From: Cristatella mucedo
Lineage: Eukaryota; Bryozoa; Phylactolaemata; Cristatellidae
Reading direction: 5' to 3'
Assembly (NCBI GenBank): GCA_009760855.2
Contig: WPIO01000009.1
Span: 5,230,501-5,290,500 of the forward strand
DNA: 60,000 nucleotides
A program made the translations under genes and the position numbers. The first letter of the stretch is position 1. Every line of letters starts with the position of its first letter. Below, in pieces: positions 21,971 to 38,642 of the stretch. The notes beneath the pieces are model-generated. The model was not told the DNA's origin. It was given only the letters and a program-made list of their open reading frames with translations, and ran no database searches.

Positions 21971-22527
21971 AGTCTGTGACCATCGCTTTGAAATTGTCTC
22001 CAATCAAGTACATTGCCGCTGTCGTCTAAACTGCAATTGCCTACCTACTAAGTCGTTCTATTCCTGTACAATCGAGCATCAGCTTGCCTTTGCCGGGTAA
22101 CGTAGGGAGTATGCTCAGCTCAATGCCTGGAAACTGCTGGGAAACTGCTACTAATAAATGTTTCAGTCTTAGTCCGTAAATGGAAAACCGATGCAGGGCA
22201 AGTTATAATCCTTCATGTCAAACAATATTAATTAAAATAAGAAAGAAGAAATATTTACCATCCCATAAATATCGTTCCAGGCACACTAACTATATGCTAG
22301 AGAAGAAGTAGAAGTCAATCACTATGCACAATAATGCACGCAATTTTAGCATGCATATGAACACAATTCGTATCTCATGGACGCGGTGCAAGTGATGTGA
22401 GGAATACAATTTTTGTAGCTTGTTTTGTGCAGTCAGGCAAGAAGGTAAAGGTGTTCACGATCAACAATCCACAAATGTTCCCGCTACAGTCACAATCAGG
22501 TGGATGGCGGGAAACCAGACAACACTT

Positions 22528-22529
<2 letters not shown>
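21971..22529. other. Spacer without recognised feature
   Basis: Moderate to AT-rich unique sequence. Confidence 0.5.
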
Positions 22530-22594
<65 letters not shown>

Positions 22595-22609
22595 AGAGAG
22601 AGAGAGAGG
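22530..22609. repeat. (GA)n microsatellite
   Basis: About 40 GA units with a GGGAGGGA interruption near 22588. Confidence 0.97.
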
Positions 22610-23484
22610 ACATTCCTCAGGAGACTTATGCTACAACTCTCATCTTCTTAAGTTATTTGCTAAATGTTTGTTCAAACAATGAGCTTCAAAATAATTTAAA
22701 GCCATTTTAGGTGTAAATGAAAACACTGCACTACAGAGTAATAGTCGGGTGTTTTGCAAGTAAAACGCTGCCCGCTGGTCAAGTTTATGTCAGGTTTATT
22801 AGGTGCACTGTTAGCTGGTTTGAAGAAAGTACTTTGGCCCAAGCTCTAGAAGTCATGCACGCACTCCCTTGTGCCAAGATCTATCGGAAGAATGAGTTTG
22901 AAAATTCCATCGCTTCGGTCAGTTTACTCCCATTGTGCATAGTTCTGGCTGACTACTTCTACCGGGCGCCATTCATTGGATGAGACACAGAGGTGCCATC
23001 TTGACCTGGTTACCGACATCTTGACCTGGTCACTGACACGGAGTGGACCTTGCTCTTTCGCCCCCTTTAAGTCTTCATAAGCCTCAGCTTATCCAGTGTG
23101 TGACAGAAAGTGACGAGCTACATCACGACGGCTTTAGAGCGATACAATTATGAGCCATTCTGTGACTGGCAGTAGGTTTCTGTATCACCTTTCCATCGCC
23201 CGTTGATATTGCTGGCTGGATGTCACACACTGTGTCGAAGGTCCTTATGGAAATGCGTGATGGTATCCTCAGTGACTGCTGCAGTTATAGAACTTCACTC
23301 GCTCTTTGCCTGCACTTGGATAACTCCAGGCACGATCTCTGAGAGATGTCAAACATTATGTTAAGCCTGCTTGGCAGAGTAACCACTAAGAGCGAACCTA
23401 ATTTCTACATAGAGGTGACCGGACGCCGTCTGCCTTTTTAGATGAGGCCGTTGCTACCGGAAATGGAATGTTTCTGTCTCTAAT
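22610..23484. other. Spacer with short direct repeat
   Basis: CATCTTGACCTGGT occurs twice, 21 bases apart (about 22997 and 23018). The 88-codon frame from 22717 has no known motif. Confidence 0.5.
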
Positions 23485-23650
23485 TCCACAAAGCCACAAA
23501 GACTACGTGGGTGTTACGCAGGAGAGTTTTGTATAGCGCACTCACAGCCTAAGCGACTTTCGGTACCCACTCGGTAGCCAGCAGACTTCATCTTAAGCAA
23601 CAAAGAGAACGTGGAAATAATAGCAGTCAGGAGAGCAGTTATGCTAGGGT
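23485..23650 (-). mobile_element. LINE-B 3' end, inverted
   Basis: ACTACGTGGGTGTTACGCAG, GTTTTGTATAGCGCACTCAC and CGACTTTCGGTACCCACTCG match the inverted LINE-B end at 30.3 kb almost base for base. Confidence 0.8.
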
Positions 23651-26139
23651 GTAGCATAGAAGTAGCAGCTCAGGGCTGCTGGAAAGAGTGTGCCATAGTC
23701 GGCTGCAGAAGAGTAGCTGTCGTTGTATAAGAATCGTGGAAACGAGTTCCACAATCTGGGACCTGCAGCGGTTAGGCGTGCTCAAGAGTTCAAGTTCCGG
23801 TCGAAACGCGTCAGTGTCTGCGTCTTCATTCTCGCCGCCGAGGCAGTGACTCTGCTGCTTGCAGAGGCAACGGGTGCTATTTGCCAGTGCGTTCTTGCAT
23901 TGGAGCGCGCATCTGATAGCGAAGCGAAGCAAATGATATGGCATCGACGTCAGTGAAATCGTCTGTTTTTGGCTTTATAGCACTGCTCTTAATGGGGCAT
24001 CGGCCAATGCGATTTCAGAGCTGTTTTGGTATCTGGAACAGTAGGTCGCACATTTGCGCTCAGAGTCACGCATCCACTGCAGCCTCTGCACCTTTCGGGC
24101 TTGCACGATAGGCATGTGGAAGATGATCTCGAGAAGCTTGTGATTATGGTACACGCCGGTTTTCGGAAAACACTGCACTGTACTCCTTCCTTTGCCGGCT
24201 CTATTTACGGCATGCCTGTCTTTTTCAATCTGAGCATAGCCTTATATGGCGTCATCGAGAGCTTGAGAGCAGTAAGTGATTGGTCCGACGTTATAGATAG
24301 GTACTGCTTCTGGATCCCTTTTGTGAGTATTGCATCAGTTATCTGAGGTTTTGTGTACTGGAGTCGAAATGTCTTTGAAGGTTGAGTATGAACTTGGAAA
24401 GCTGCGGCGCGAAGGCCAGAAATTGGTTCAAGCTGTCATTTTCTGTAGGCGCAGGCGTTAGCTTAGCCAATGTTACGTTGACAAGGTCTGTATAGATTAC
24501 TCGGATTGGCAGCAAGTGAACCGCACACAGAACTTGCGACTGACCGACACGAGATTTCTCAGCGCAATGGTTCAAGCTCCAGAAGATCTGAGCCGCGTGG
24601 AGATGTTAGTTTGTCCGCAATATCAGCGGCTGAACCTATTACTCAGTGAGACTCTGTGCGCGACCTCGCTGCAGTCACCGCAGCGAGCCAGCCGTTTCCA
24701 TGAACCAGTGAATGGTGGCGGTGTACTGGTCTTGTCTTGAGCAGCAGCTGCTAGGACAGCGTCCATTGCTGCTACAGCGTCATCATCTATGCCGCGGAGT
24801 GTTGGGCTCATTATTCGCAAGAATGTTTCAGTGTACTCAATGGATGGCTGATCCTTGGTAGAGAGCAAAGGTCACGAGTTAAATGTGGCGAGGAATGCTG
24901 ACCGATCGTCCAGGCATACTTTTTTAGACAGCTAGTCTTTGCATCTATTTCTTGAATAAGTTGCGTGACTGCCATCTCTCATGCGACCTAATCCGTGGCG
25001 AGGATGAGATTATAGTCATTTTTAGTGAGTTTCCAGTCTTTGAATAGCAGATGCTGAGTCTTTTCGTTTCCCATAGCAACCAACAACGAGCAAACCCACT
25101 CTGTGACTGATGAGCTGCCTCGAGGAAACAGTCTCTTTTCTACCGATAGAAAGTTTATTTTTCCTCACTAATAAACGCAGATGTTCGGGCTGTCGGCTAG
25201 AGGCATCTACTTGCAACAGTGGCGACACGTTCTTACATAGACGACCCGCAGGATTTGTTTGGAGTGGTGATTTACTCGACGTCGAAGTCACGTTCGTGAC
25301 TCCTTTTGTCCGCTGACGGCGTAAGCACGAGCTTTTGCCGAGCGGCTGCCACTGGTGGTCCGGAGAGTCGCTATCACAAACGCGCTCGCTGTGCGGCTTC
25401 CGCTAGAGCAGGATATAACTACGCCGCAAGCGCAGCGCGCCGCTCGTAAAGGTGCTAGAGTCTCAGCCGACGGGCGACGAATACCGGCGACGCCTGAAGC
25501 TTATAGCACGGCGAGCCACTCGCGCGTACTGCACCCCCCCCCCGATGCGCGCGCGTACGTCCGTACGCCGACAGCAGCAGGAACGCGGCTGCAGGGAAAA
25601 AGAGCTCCCGTACCTTAATACACCGAGTCCGCGTGCATCCGCAGTGCAGACGAAGTCAATTTCACGACAGCTGACGGTCGCACGCGTTCAACAGCCACCG
25701 TGACCCACACCAACGGCTCCGTGGCCCTAGAGCTCAAATCAGCTCACCTGCCCGATGCCGAGTTCGGAATCGCGGAGCTGACTTGTCTAAGTTTTGGCGC
25801 CGGCTTAGACGCGACCTCGGCCCCTAGATTGTCGCGCGCTCGCTGCATAGCCGTTGCAATTCAGAAGCCGCGACGAACAATGGCAACCGGTCATAATCTG
25901 GCCGCCGTCTTTATCGCCGATTGCTGCTGCCGGACGCTCGATGCGTGCGTAGTGGTACCTCAATGGCGAGAGTCGGAGCGGCGCTCCACAGATACGATCG
26001 TGCCCCAAACTTCCCATCGTATCTCTTCGCGGTTCAGCTTGACAACTTTGACAGCTCTGCGGGCGTGAGCGAACATTGCAATACGTGTGCCGCTACGCGA
26101 TGCACTTTTCAAGCCGTAAGCAAGTGCGTGCTTCTTTTT
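23651..26139. other. Unassigned 2.5-kb region
   Basis: On the minus strand a chain of frames (25291-25022, 24868-24623, 24575-24339, 24178-23975, 23944-23639) shows protein-like stretches, but I recognise no domain. It may be a decayed retroelement coding region. The 25.33-26.07 kb part is GC-rich with a C9 run at about 25534. Confidence 0.35.
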
Positions 26140-26826
26140 CGTACACATTGGTCCGATCATTTGCAGCGTTCCGTCTCGACTTCTGCAAATCACTGCTCGC
26201 TGATATACCGACCCGTGTGCAATCAGGCGCCGACAGATGGTGCAAAACTCTGCAGCTAGGATAGCCAGTCGTGAGCGACGCAGTTACCACAGTATAAGAC
26301 TTCTAGGTGACCTTTGCGAGGTCCCAGTCCAGCAGCGTATCGACTTCAAAGTTCTGTCACTCAATTTTAGGTCCCTCCAGTCTCTAGATCCAGCCTACCT
26401 ATCAGAAATACTCCCCAAACAGGTTAGGCATTATGCTGCCAGCCTTTCTGAGTCAACTCGTTTAGATTTACCTTGTACGAAGGTCAAATCTTTTGGAGAC
26501 CAGGATTTTAGTTCGAACGATCCAAAAGCCTGGACCTCACTCCCGACTGACGTCACGACACCACCTGACTCGATGACACTTAAAAAGAAGCTAAAAATGC
26601 ACCTGCTTGTTTTTGACAGCATTTGATGGGTTTCCGTGATTTTTCTGTTCCGTGCTCCGTGCGTGACGACCCTGTGACCATGCTGATATTTACCACATTC
26701 GCTTGCTTGTACTGTGCGTTTCATCATAACAATGCTACGCTTGTTGAAATTTTGCATGTTACCATTAACTAGTTGATCATGCTTCTTGCACAGCACATGT
26801 AAAGTACGTAGGAAGAGGCTCCGGGC
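26140..26826 (+). mobile_element. LINE-A-like element, diverged, RT C-terminus to tail
   Basis: FRLDFCKSLLADIPTR, CKTLQL, then (after a frame change) QQRIDFKVLSLNFRSLQSLD, LPKQVRHYAASLSES and LKKKLKMHL follow the LINE-A order. The 3'UTR and a decayed tail (GCACATGTAAAGTACGTAGG) follow. Divergence is higher than in other copies, so this is an older copy or a subfamily. Confidence 0.75.
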
Positions 26827-29449
<2,623 letters not shown>

Positions 29450-29580
29450 CGCTCTGGTTTGGTTCAAGGATCCAGGGTGGCCCATTGTATTGACCAGTGT
29501 TTAGGGCTCGAGGCCTTGGCATACGTTAAGCACCTGGATAGAGATGAACTTCTCTTAAGAGTGAAAGACAAATTAATTGC
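29450..29580 (+). mobile_element. SINE1, old diverged copy
   Basis: GGTTTGGTTCAAGG, GGGCTCGAGGCCTTGGCATA and TGGATAGAGATGAACTTCTC follow the order of the SINE1 at 10.35 kb, with a changed centre and a decayed end. Confidence 0.5.
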
Positions 29581-30224
29581 ACGTTATTTAGACATTGGGC
29601 TTCTCGACTCTGGTCGTTGCTTGCTAATTGTAGCACACTGAATAGTTGAAACTAGAGCTCGTATGGGTACATGTATTGGCGTACATGGACAGGTGGTTCA
29701 ATCCTTCAAGAACAGAAGGTACAACGGCCTTGAGAGGCTGGCGGTAATGTCAGATGTCAAACGCTAGAAATTAATTCCTCTATACTGGTCAGCAGTCGGC
29801 AGGTCACTTTCCCATAATGCAGGTCGCTAGTGCGACGAGCTGACGATCCTCCTCTGCAGCCACCACCCGGAAATGGCTATCCAGAGCATCCAGAGAAGCT
29901 TGCTCTGTTCAGGGGAGCTCAGGGCGGAAGGTACTAAACGGCACCAGATGGATCAGTAGATGGAGCAGTGAGCCGCCAGGGATCCTTCCGCCAGATCCGT
30001 GCGCCCTTCGCTCTGCAGCCCCTACCCACAGATGGCGTCCCCCCCCCAGTGTTAGGCGCACTGTTTTGCCTCTCCTGATCCAGCACCCTTGATCCAGTGC
30101 CCGGGGCATATGCCCCCTGCCCCCTTCGGTTCGCCGCTGGTCTTGCTTGCCATCAACCAGCCGCGGCTGGTCATTAGATTTAACACAAGTGTTAGGACAC
30201 TGTTGAAGTACCATAGCATGCATC
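29581..30224. other. Spacer without recognised feature
   Basis: Moderate composition; no gene seen. Confidence 0.5.
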
Positions 30225-30480
30225 CATGAACAACCGCAGCACGAATAATGCAATGCATCTCCGTCTGTAACTCCACAAAGCCATAAAGACCACGTGGGTG
30301 TTACGCAGGAGAGTTTTGTATAGCGCACTCACAGCCTCGGCGGCTTTCGGTACGCATTCGGTAGCCAACAGACTTCGTCTCGCGTAACAAAGAGAAAGTG
30401 GGAAGCATAGCAGAGTCAGGAGAGCAGTTAAGGTAGTGAATAGAAACATTGATTGGGCTGTTAATGTTTCAGGACCACTC
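30225..30480 (-). mobile_element. LINE-B 3' end, inverted
   Basis: Begins with the terminal TGCATCTCCGTCTGTAACTC and runs through GTGTTACGCAGGAGAGTTTT and CGCATTCGGTAGCCAACAGA. One of the least diverged LINE-B ends. Confidence 0.85.
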
Positions 30481-31333
30481 CCACTGAGACGCTTCATGAT
30501 TTGCACCGGTGTGAGCCTACTGTGACTAACACGACCCTACTTGTAATATACGCAACCCTGAGCAACGCACCGCGGGCGGTTGGTTTGCGTTTTCATGTTG
30601 AATACATTCCAAGATCGAGGCTCTGCTCGCTGCCAAAATTGCGGCAACGGCCCTGAGAAGCTTTAGGTCAAGGCTGAGTGAAGGCTAGGATGCTTGGAAA
30701 TTAGTGTCTTGGACCGGATCGCTCAGATTACTAGCAAACTCCGGCAGCTCGCTTTGAACTCTGCCCGTCCACTTGAATTGGAAAAGAAATAACATCGCTG
30801 TTTGACCAGTCGCAACATAAGCTACGGATTAACGATTCTCACCAGCGGAGGCTTTCATGGTAATCAAAATGAGCTTCTAGTCGCTTACGCACAATGGTCG
30901 AGCTCATAACCAACCGATTCCGCCCGGTCCCAGCCAACCGAAGCTAGCCTGGGTACAAAGGCATGGTGTCCATGACCTAAAGCTGGTCCGGCCAATCGAC
31001 CCGAACTGCAGCTAGTTTTGGGACCCAAGCCTTGCGCCTTCGGCGTGCACGTGCCGGAGCAGGGAATCGCCCTCTGATCGTGAATAGCTCATGCCGTACA
31101 ATCTAACTTGTCTGAATTTTTCAGTTATTTTCTTTGGGGCTTTAGACGAATAATACTGGGCTCGCGGTTTTCAAGAAAGCTCATGACCCGTCGGCGTTCG
31201 AACGAAGATGGGCAACCTTGGCAGTCTTGGTAAAGAGTAATTTTCAATCATTCCAATGAATATATACGCACTTATTCGAACACATCAGTAGAGACAAGTA
31301 TCTGGGCAGAGCAGTATATCATTCTCCTTCAAG
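30481..31333. other. Spacer without recognised feature
   Basis: Moderate-GC unique sequence without long frames. Confidence 0.5.
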
Positions 31334-31412
31334 AGGCGCCATCTTAATCTTAGGTTAAGGTGCTCCCTATTCACAATGCCGATCGTGGGTTCGAGCCCCC
31401 CAGCAGATGACG
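31334..31412 (+). mobile_element. tRNA-like SINE head, truncated
   Basis: TTAGGTTAAGGTGCTCC and TCGTGGGTTCGAGCCCC form a tRNA-like head with a good B-box, then the homology stops. I cannot tell SINE1 from SINE2 origin with certainty. Confidence 0.6.
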
Positions 31413-31436
31413 ATTAATTGACTGTTGCGAGCATTA

Positions 31437-31600
31437 CTAGCTGATTTAACAGCCTCTTTCTGTTAGCGGCAGAAGAGCCTTACAGGTTATCACCACCGCT
31501 TGCAGTGGCAACAAAGGATCTCCCGCCGCAGGATTCGTACCTACGACCTCTGGACCGAAGCTGTGAAAAGCATCGCCTTACCTAATGGGCCATCAAGGCC
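31437..31600 (-). mobile_element. SINE2, inverted, full length
   Basis: Starts with TAGCTGATTTAACAGCCTC (the SINE2 3' end) and runs to the head with TTACCTAATGGGCC. The B-box is damaged (GGATTCGTACC). Confidence 0.8.
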
Positions 31601-32107
31601 GGGTGATAGTGGCCGAGGTTCTTCAGTCATCGCACGCATGAGGCTGTTGGATCAGGTGACCTTTACCTTGTATAGTTAGCTACATGGCTCGGGAATACCG
31701 CGGTGTCTTCGTCGAGATTCTTCGGCGATTTGGATTCGTTGACTGATTCTATACTGATCACATATTCAGAAAGTGTCGTGCCCAGAAAGGGGTCAAATTC
31801 TCCGAGGACGCTATACAAATGTATTGTTATTTCTAGTTATATGCTCTACAGCTCGATTTAAATAAAACCTCCTCTGACGAGCATTAAGACTAGCTATGTA
31901 GCCAAGATCCTTTAACGGTGAGCACTCGAGGGTTCGAGCAAATTTTCCTTAGCCTCAGATTACTGCTACTTATCGCTCAAAACTGCAGCTTTCTTTCGAG
32001 GTTGCATTATTCGATCGAGTCCAGATCATAAGACGACATAGCACGTTTTGCTGGGCTCACTGTGGCCGTCAAGCATCGGCAGCCATTCGTGACTCAATTG
32101 CTTACTC
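31601..32107. other. Spacer with isolated 3' tail
   Basis: At 31785-31840 AAATTCTCCGAGGACGCTAT resembles the shared LINE-A/SINE1 tail. Otherwise nothing recognised. Confidence 0.45.
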
Positions 32108-32185
32108 TCGCGGGGGGGGGGGCGGGTCGGACGCGCCCGAGGGGGCCCGAGGGGGCCCGAGGGGGCCCGAGGGGGCCCGAGGGGC
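32108..32185 (+). repeat. G-run and 10-bp GC minisatellite
   Basis: A G11 run (about 32112-32122) is followed by about five CCCGAGGGGG units (32136-32185). The G runs fit the G-quadruplex pattern. Confidence 0.9.
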
Positions 32186-34735
<2,550 letters not shown>

Positions 34736-35437
34736 ATGGCTCGCACTAGGTTACTAGGCGGTCGCTTTTCACGACCTCGGTCCCGAAGTCGTAAACGGCT
34801 TGAATCCTGCGGAGTGGGCGAATTTGTATCGCCGCTACAAGCGGCGGTGTCGTAATGGCTCGCACTAGGTTACTAGGCGGTCGCTTTTCACGACCTCGGT
34901 CCCGAAGTCGTAAACGGCTTGAATCCTGCGGAGTGGGCGAATTTGTATCGCCGCTACAAGCGGCGGTGCCGTAATGGCACGCACTAGGTTACTAGGCGGT
35001 CGCTTTTCACGACCTCGGTCCCGAAGTCGTAAACGGCTTGAATCCTGCGGAGTGGGCGAATTTGTATCGCCGCTACAAGCGGCGGTGTCGTAATGGCACG
35101 CACTAGGTTACTAGGCGGTCGCTTTTCACGACCTCGGTCCCGAAGTCGTAAGCGGCTTGAATCCTGCGGAGTGGGCGAATTTGTATCGCCGCTACAAGCG
35201 GCGGTGTCGTAATGGCACGCACTAGGTTACTAGGCGGTCGCTTTTCACGACCTCGGCATCGAGGCCGCGGGTTCGAATCCTGCGGTGGGCGATCCTTTGA
35301 CGCCACTGCGAGCGATGGTGATAAGCCGTAAAGGCTCTTCTGTCGCTATACAAAAAGAGGCTGTCAAATCAGCTAGCATAAATGGTCTTATGTCGCTATA
35401 AAAAAGAGACTACGAAATCAGCTAGTCTAGGAGAAGA
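34736..35437 (+). mobile_element. Tandem SINE2 array, five units of 119 bp plus tails
   Basis: Units start at 34736, 34855, 34974, 35093 and 35212, each exactly 119 bases apart. Units 1-4 are nearly identical (a few substitutions, for example TCG/ACG after the start, GTGTCG/GTGCCG near the end) and contain only the tRNA-like head and body. The fifth unit changes after GACCTCGG to a sequence with an intact B-box (GGGTTCGAATCC), continues to the regular SINE2 body and 3' end (GAGGCTGTCAAATCAGCTAG), and is followed by a second degraded 3' end up to 35437. In units 1-4 the B-box reads GGCTTGAATCC, so they may not be transcribed by themselves. Confidence 0.93.
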
Positions 35438-36032
35438 CAGGAGACAGGACGAGAGAACACGAGTTGTGCCGACGAGCACGACGATAGCTATGGCACTTAA
35501 AAGATGGATGAATAAATATAAATTGGTAAGTAGCTGAAGCGAGCGGCCGCAAATGTTCCAGCGGCGGAAGTAGAATAGCTGACAGCTTGTTGTTCGGAAC
35601 AGAATAATCGTGAAAGACTTCTTTGGCGTAAAAAAATAGATTTGTAACATGATTTAAATACCGGAACGAGGTAGGCGAAAGAAAAAGATCGGCTGTCGTG
35701 CGATGACACCAGTGCCCTCACGAGCATTTGAACTTGCTTTCAAGATTCAATCGAAAGCCATTTCAGCTACATTATTAGAGGCAACACTTAATCTGAAATT
35801 CTGGTCTGACAGACCTCGTCACTTGCCCCATTAACGATTAAAGTACTCGTAGAAAATGCATTTTAATAGCTCTGCAAAACGGAATCAGTCTAACTCTGTG
35901 TCACTGCGGAGCTGATTAAGCCCTAACTAGCTATGGCAGCATGAAACTACAAGTTATAATTGGGAGGAAGATAAAGACCGTAGAAATAGGGATAAAGACG
36001 AATATGGAGTTGAAAGATGTGGTACACTTAGA
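35438..36032. other. Spacer without recognised feature
   Basis: AT-rich unique sequence. Confidence 0.5.
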
Positions 36033-37090
36033 ATAATAATAGTAATGCACTTGATAAAGTGCCCTCAGAGAACTCAATCTCTCTCTAGGCGCTTTACATT
36101 TGCTGCAAAGGGAAATGCAATTGAATGGTGAGTAATATCATCCTTGATAAACAACATGAATAACATGGCTATGGGTGATATGCACAGGATCAGCATGCAA
36201 ATGTGGTTAGTGGCAGCATGCACAGTGTCAGCAAGCATAAGCACATCAAGGACGAATCACAGGGACCACTAAATTCTGTCCTAAATAGGTGTGTTTTTTA
36301 AGTTCTTTTTAAATGTGGTCAAGTCAGGGAATGTTATGACGCAAGTCGGGAGGGAGTTCCAGGTTTTGGGAGCATACGAACTAAATGTCTCCAACGGATT
36401 TGAGGTTCGTACGAGGTATTGGTAAACTGTTGGATTCCGAAAAGCGGTTGGTACGATGCTTGGCCTGGTGGGGGAATACATCTGAGAGATATGGCTGGAG
36501 CCAAAGAATAGTGACCTAAAAGTGAGCGACAAAACATTGAAGTAGATCCGTTGCTTGACTGGTAGCCAGTGCAGGTCGACGAGAAGTGGTGTGATGTGGC
36601 AACTGCGACGCTCACGACAGACAAGCCTAGCTGCCGAGCTTTGCACCAGCTGCAATCGCCTGATAGCACAGGCCGGTAGGCCAGTAAGCAGTGAGTTGCA
36701 GAAGTCAAGACATCTTGTCACGAATGCATGGACCAACTTAGAAGTGGTATCCTTATCTAATCAAACCCGAATTTTAGCATGTTATGTAGCTGAAAGTATG
36801 CAGATTTGACTGTGGAGCTGATGTGGCCGTCTACCGAGAGGTCACTTTGGAACATGAAACCTAGATTTCGAGCTGATTCAACCGATGAAATTCTGGCAGA
36901 GCCAATTTTGAGCGTCAGCCTTTCCAATTTGTGAATCACACTGGGTTTGCCCATAACTAGTAAGTTAGTTTTATCATCGTTTAGTTTGAGAAAATTTGCT
37001 GCCATCCATGTGCGGATGTCATCAATACATGCAGCAAGTGAGTTTAGAGAATTTGAGGTGCTCGAAGGCTGGGAAGGATCAAAGAAAAGG
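36033..37090 (-). mobile_element. LINE-A, 1.06 kb, RT thumb to 3' tail
   Basis: Minus-strand reading gives NFLKLNDDKTNLLVMGKPSV, SSTVKSAYFQLHN, FVTRCLDFCNSLLTGLP, LHWLPVKQRI and YAPKTWNSLPTC in order, then the 3'UTR and an AATAATAATAG-type tail. Frames break several times. The 5' end is truncated just after the catalytic YADD region, which is absent here. Confidence 0.9.
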
Positions 37091-37151
37091 TACAAGAAGT
37101 AGATGATAGAGCAGATGCGAAGTTAAAGATGATTGAAATACACAGGAATTT

Positions 37152-37178
37152 GGAGAGAGAGAGAGCGAGAGAGAGGGA

Positions 37179-37216
<38 letters not shown>

Positions 37217-37252
37217 GAGCAGAAAGAGAAACCGAAATGAATATAGGACGCA

Positions 37253-37287
<35 letters not shown>

Positions 37288-37297
37288 CAGAGAGAGC
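37152..37297. repeat. GA-rich microsatellites
   Basis: Two GA tracts (37152-37211 and 37254-37297) separated by 42 bases of other sequence, starting about 60 bases after the truncated 5' end of a LINE-A. Confidence 0.95.
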
Positions 37298-38149
37298 ACT
37301 AGAGGGAAGAGGTAGAAAGAGAGACTCAATGTGCCACATGAACGGTATATGGCACATTTCATTTGCCATTAAAAGCAACGTAGAGAAGTATGTAAATATG
37401 GCTGTCCTCTCTTCATGAAGTTGTGTTTCACCATGCCTGGGTTTTCTGGGGTTCGATGTGACTCAAAATTTTGATGGCTATAAATTGCCTTTTATCCCAA
37501 CCGACTCATATACCGCGACCGCACGGTACCCTTACCGGTGCTTTTGCACCTTCTCGTGATGTTATCACTTCCATTGCAAATTTGCTGAAGACAAGCAACC
37601 GGTTGTATAATCCAAGCTCCCACTTCCGCCATTGGATTACTTGGACTGGAGAGGGACCAGGTTAATGCTTGGGTCGTGGCGGCGAATGCGTTACTGGCGA
37701 CTTGAAAACATTATCGGCGAAGTTTCCGGGCGGAGAGGAAATACACTCGGACCAAGGATTGAACTTCTTCTCAGCCTGTTGAATGAACTTTACGGTAATC
37801 TCTTGATGGGGTCTTTTAAAGTAGTCTGGCTCTTCTTAGAGAGAGGTTCGATTAGAGCGTTTTAGCCACACGATCGCGTCACCCGTCATTGATCTAATGT
37901 GTAAGGGCGCATGGAACTCATTTGATGTTTTGAAAGCAGACGCTCCAACAGTTCTTGAATGGAGGAAGTGTGTGGTTCCATTGTAGTGGGCTGTTGACAT
38001 TGATTTGATTCTTTAAATGGGCGTCTAACTTCTCGCTAGATCCGCTGTAGGATGGAAAAGGCCTTTGATTCTCCAAACTTGGCGTTGGCCGATCGGCACA
38101 TCGCAATCGTGGACGGCACGTCGTCATTCAAGTTATTATAGGTTTTCAT
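37298..38149. other. Spacer without recognised feature
   Basis: Protein-like fragments on the minus strand near 37918-38127 are not assignable. Confidence 0.4.
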
Positions 38150-38642
38150 TAAAAACCCGAACACCTGGACGGATCCTACCAAAATCCGGTTTTATTCGAT
38201 TTTATTAAGTCGGGATTTCTAACATGGCGCATTTCAGCGCTGTCGGGCGTTTGGACCGGGCACAGCCGTCTTGACGACTGCGAGGCGCGTGAGTCGCGTT
38301 GATCGTTCCGCTCTCCGGGCCGATGGCAAACGGCGATTCGCCTCAGACTGCCGTCGGAGGACTGCCGCAGTTCCCAGTTTTCCTTGCTAAGTCCAAAATT
38401 AGCAGTAACGTCGCTTTGAACGCCGAGTACAGCGCCCCCGTCAGCCCCGCCATCCAAGCTCAGCAGCGACGATCCCGACCGGTGGCATTGGCCAACAGAG
38501 CGACGGTGGCGCCCCGACGCCGACCAGGAGCATTATTGAATAGTGGCGAGACGCCGATATAAAGCCAGGTTTTAATCGGTAAAATAGAACTTTATTCCAA
38601 TCAAAGCAATTACCCGATTTTTCGGGCAAACAATTCGGGTTT
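38150..38642. other. Sequence between short inverted repeats
   Basis: AAAACCCGAA (38150) and its reverse complement TTCGGGTTTT (38633) bound about 490 bases of GC-richer sequence. A 10-base match is weak; it could be the terminal repeats of a small DNA element or chance. Minus-strand frames here are unassigned. Confidence 0.25.

Noticed and set aside
34736-35437. A CRISPR array or a satellite of unknown origin
   Set aside because: The period is regular but there are no short repeats with unique spacers; the last unit is a SINE2, so the array is SINE-derived.
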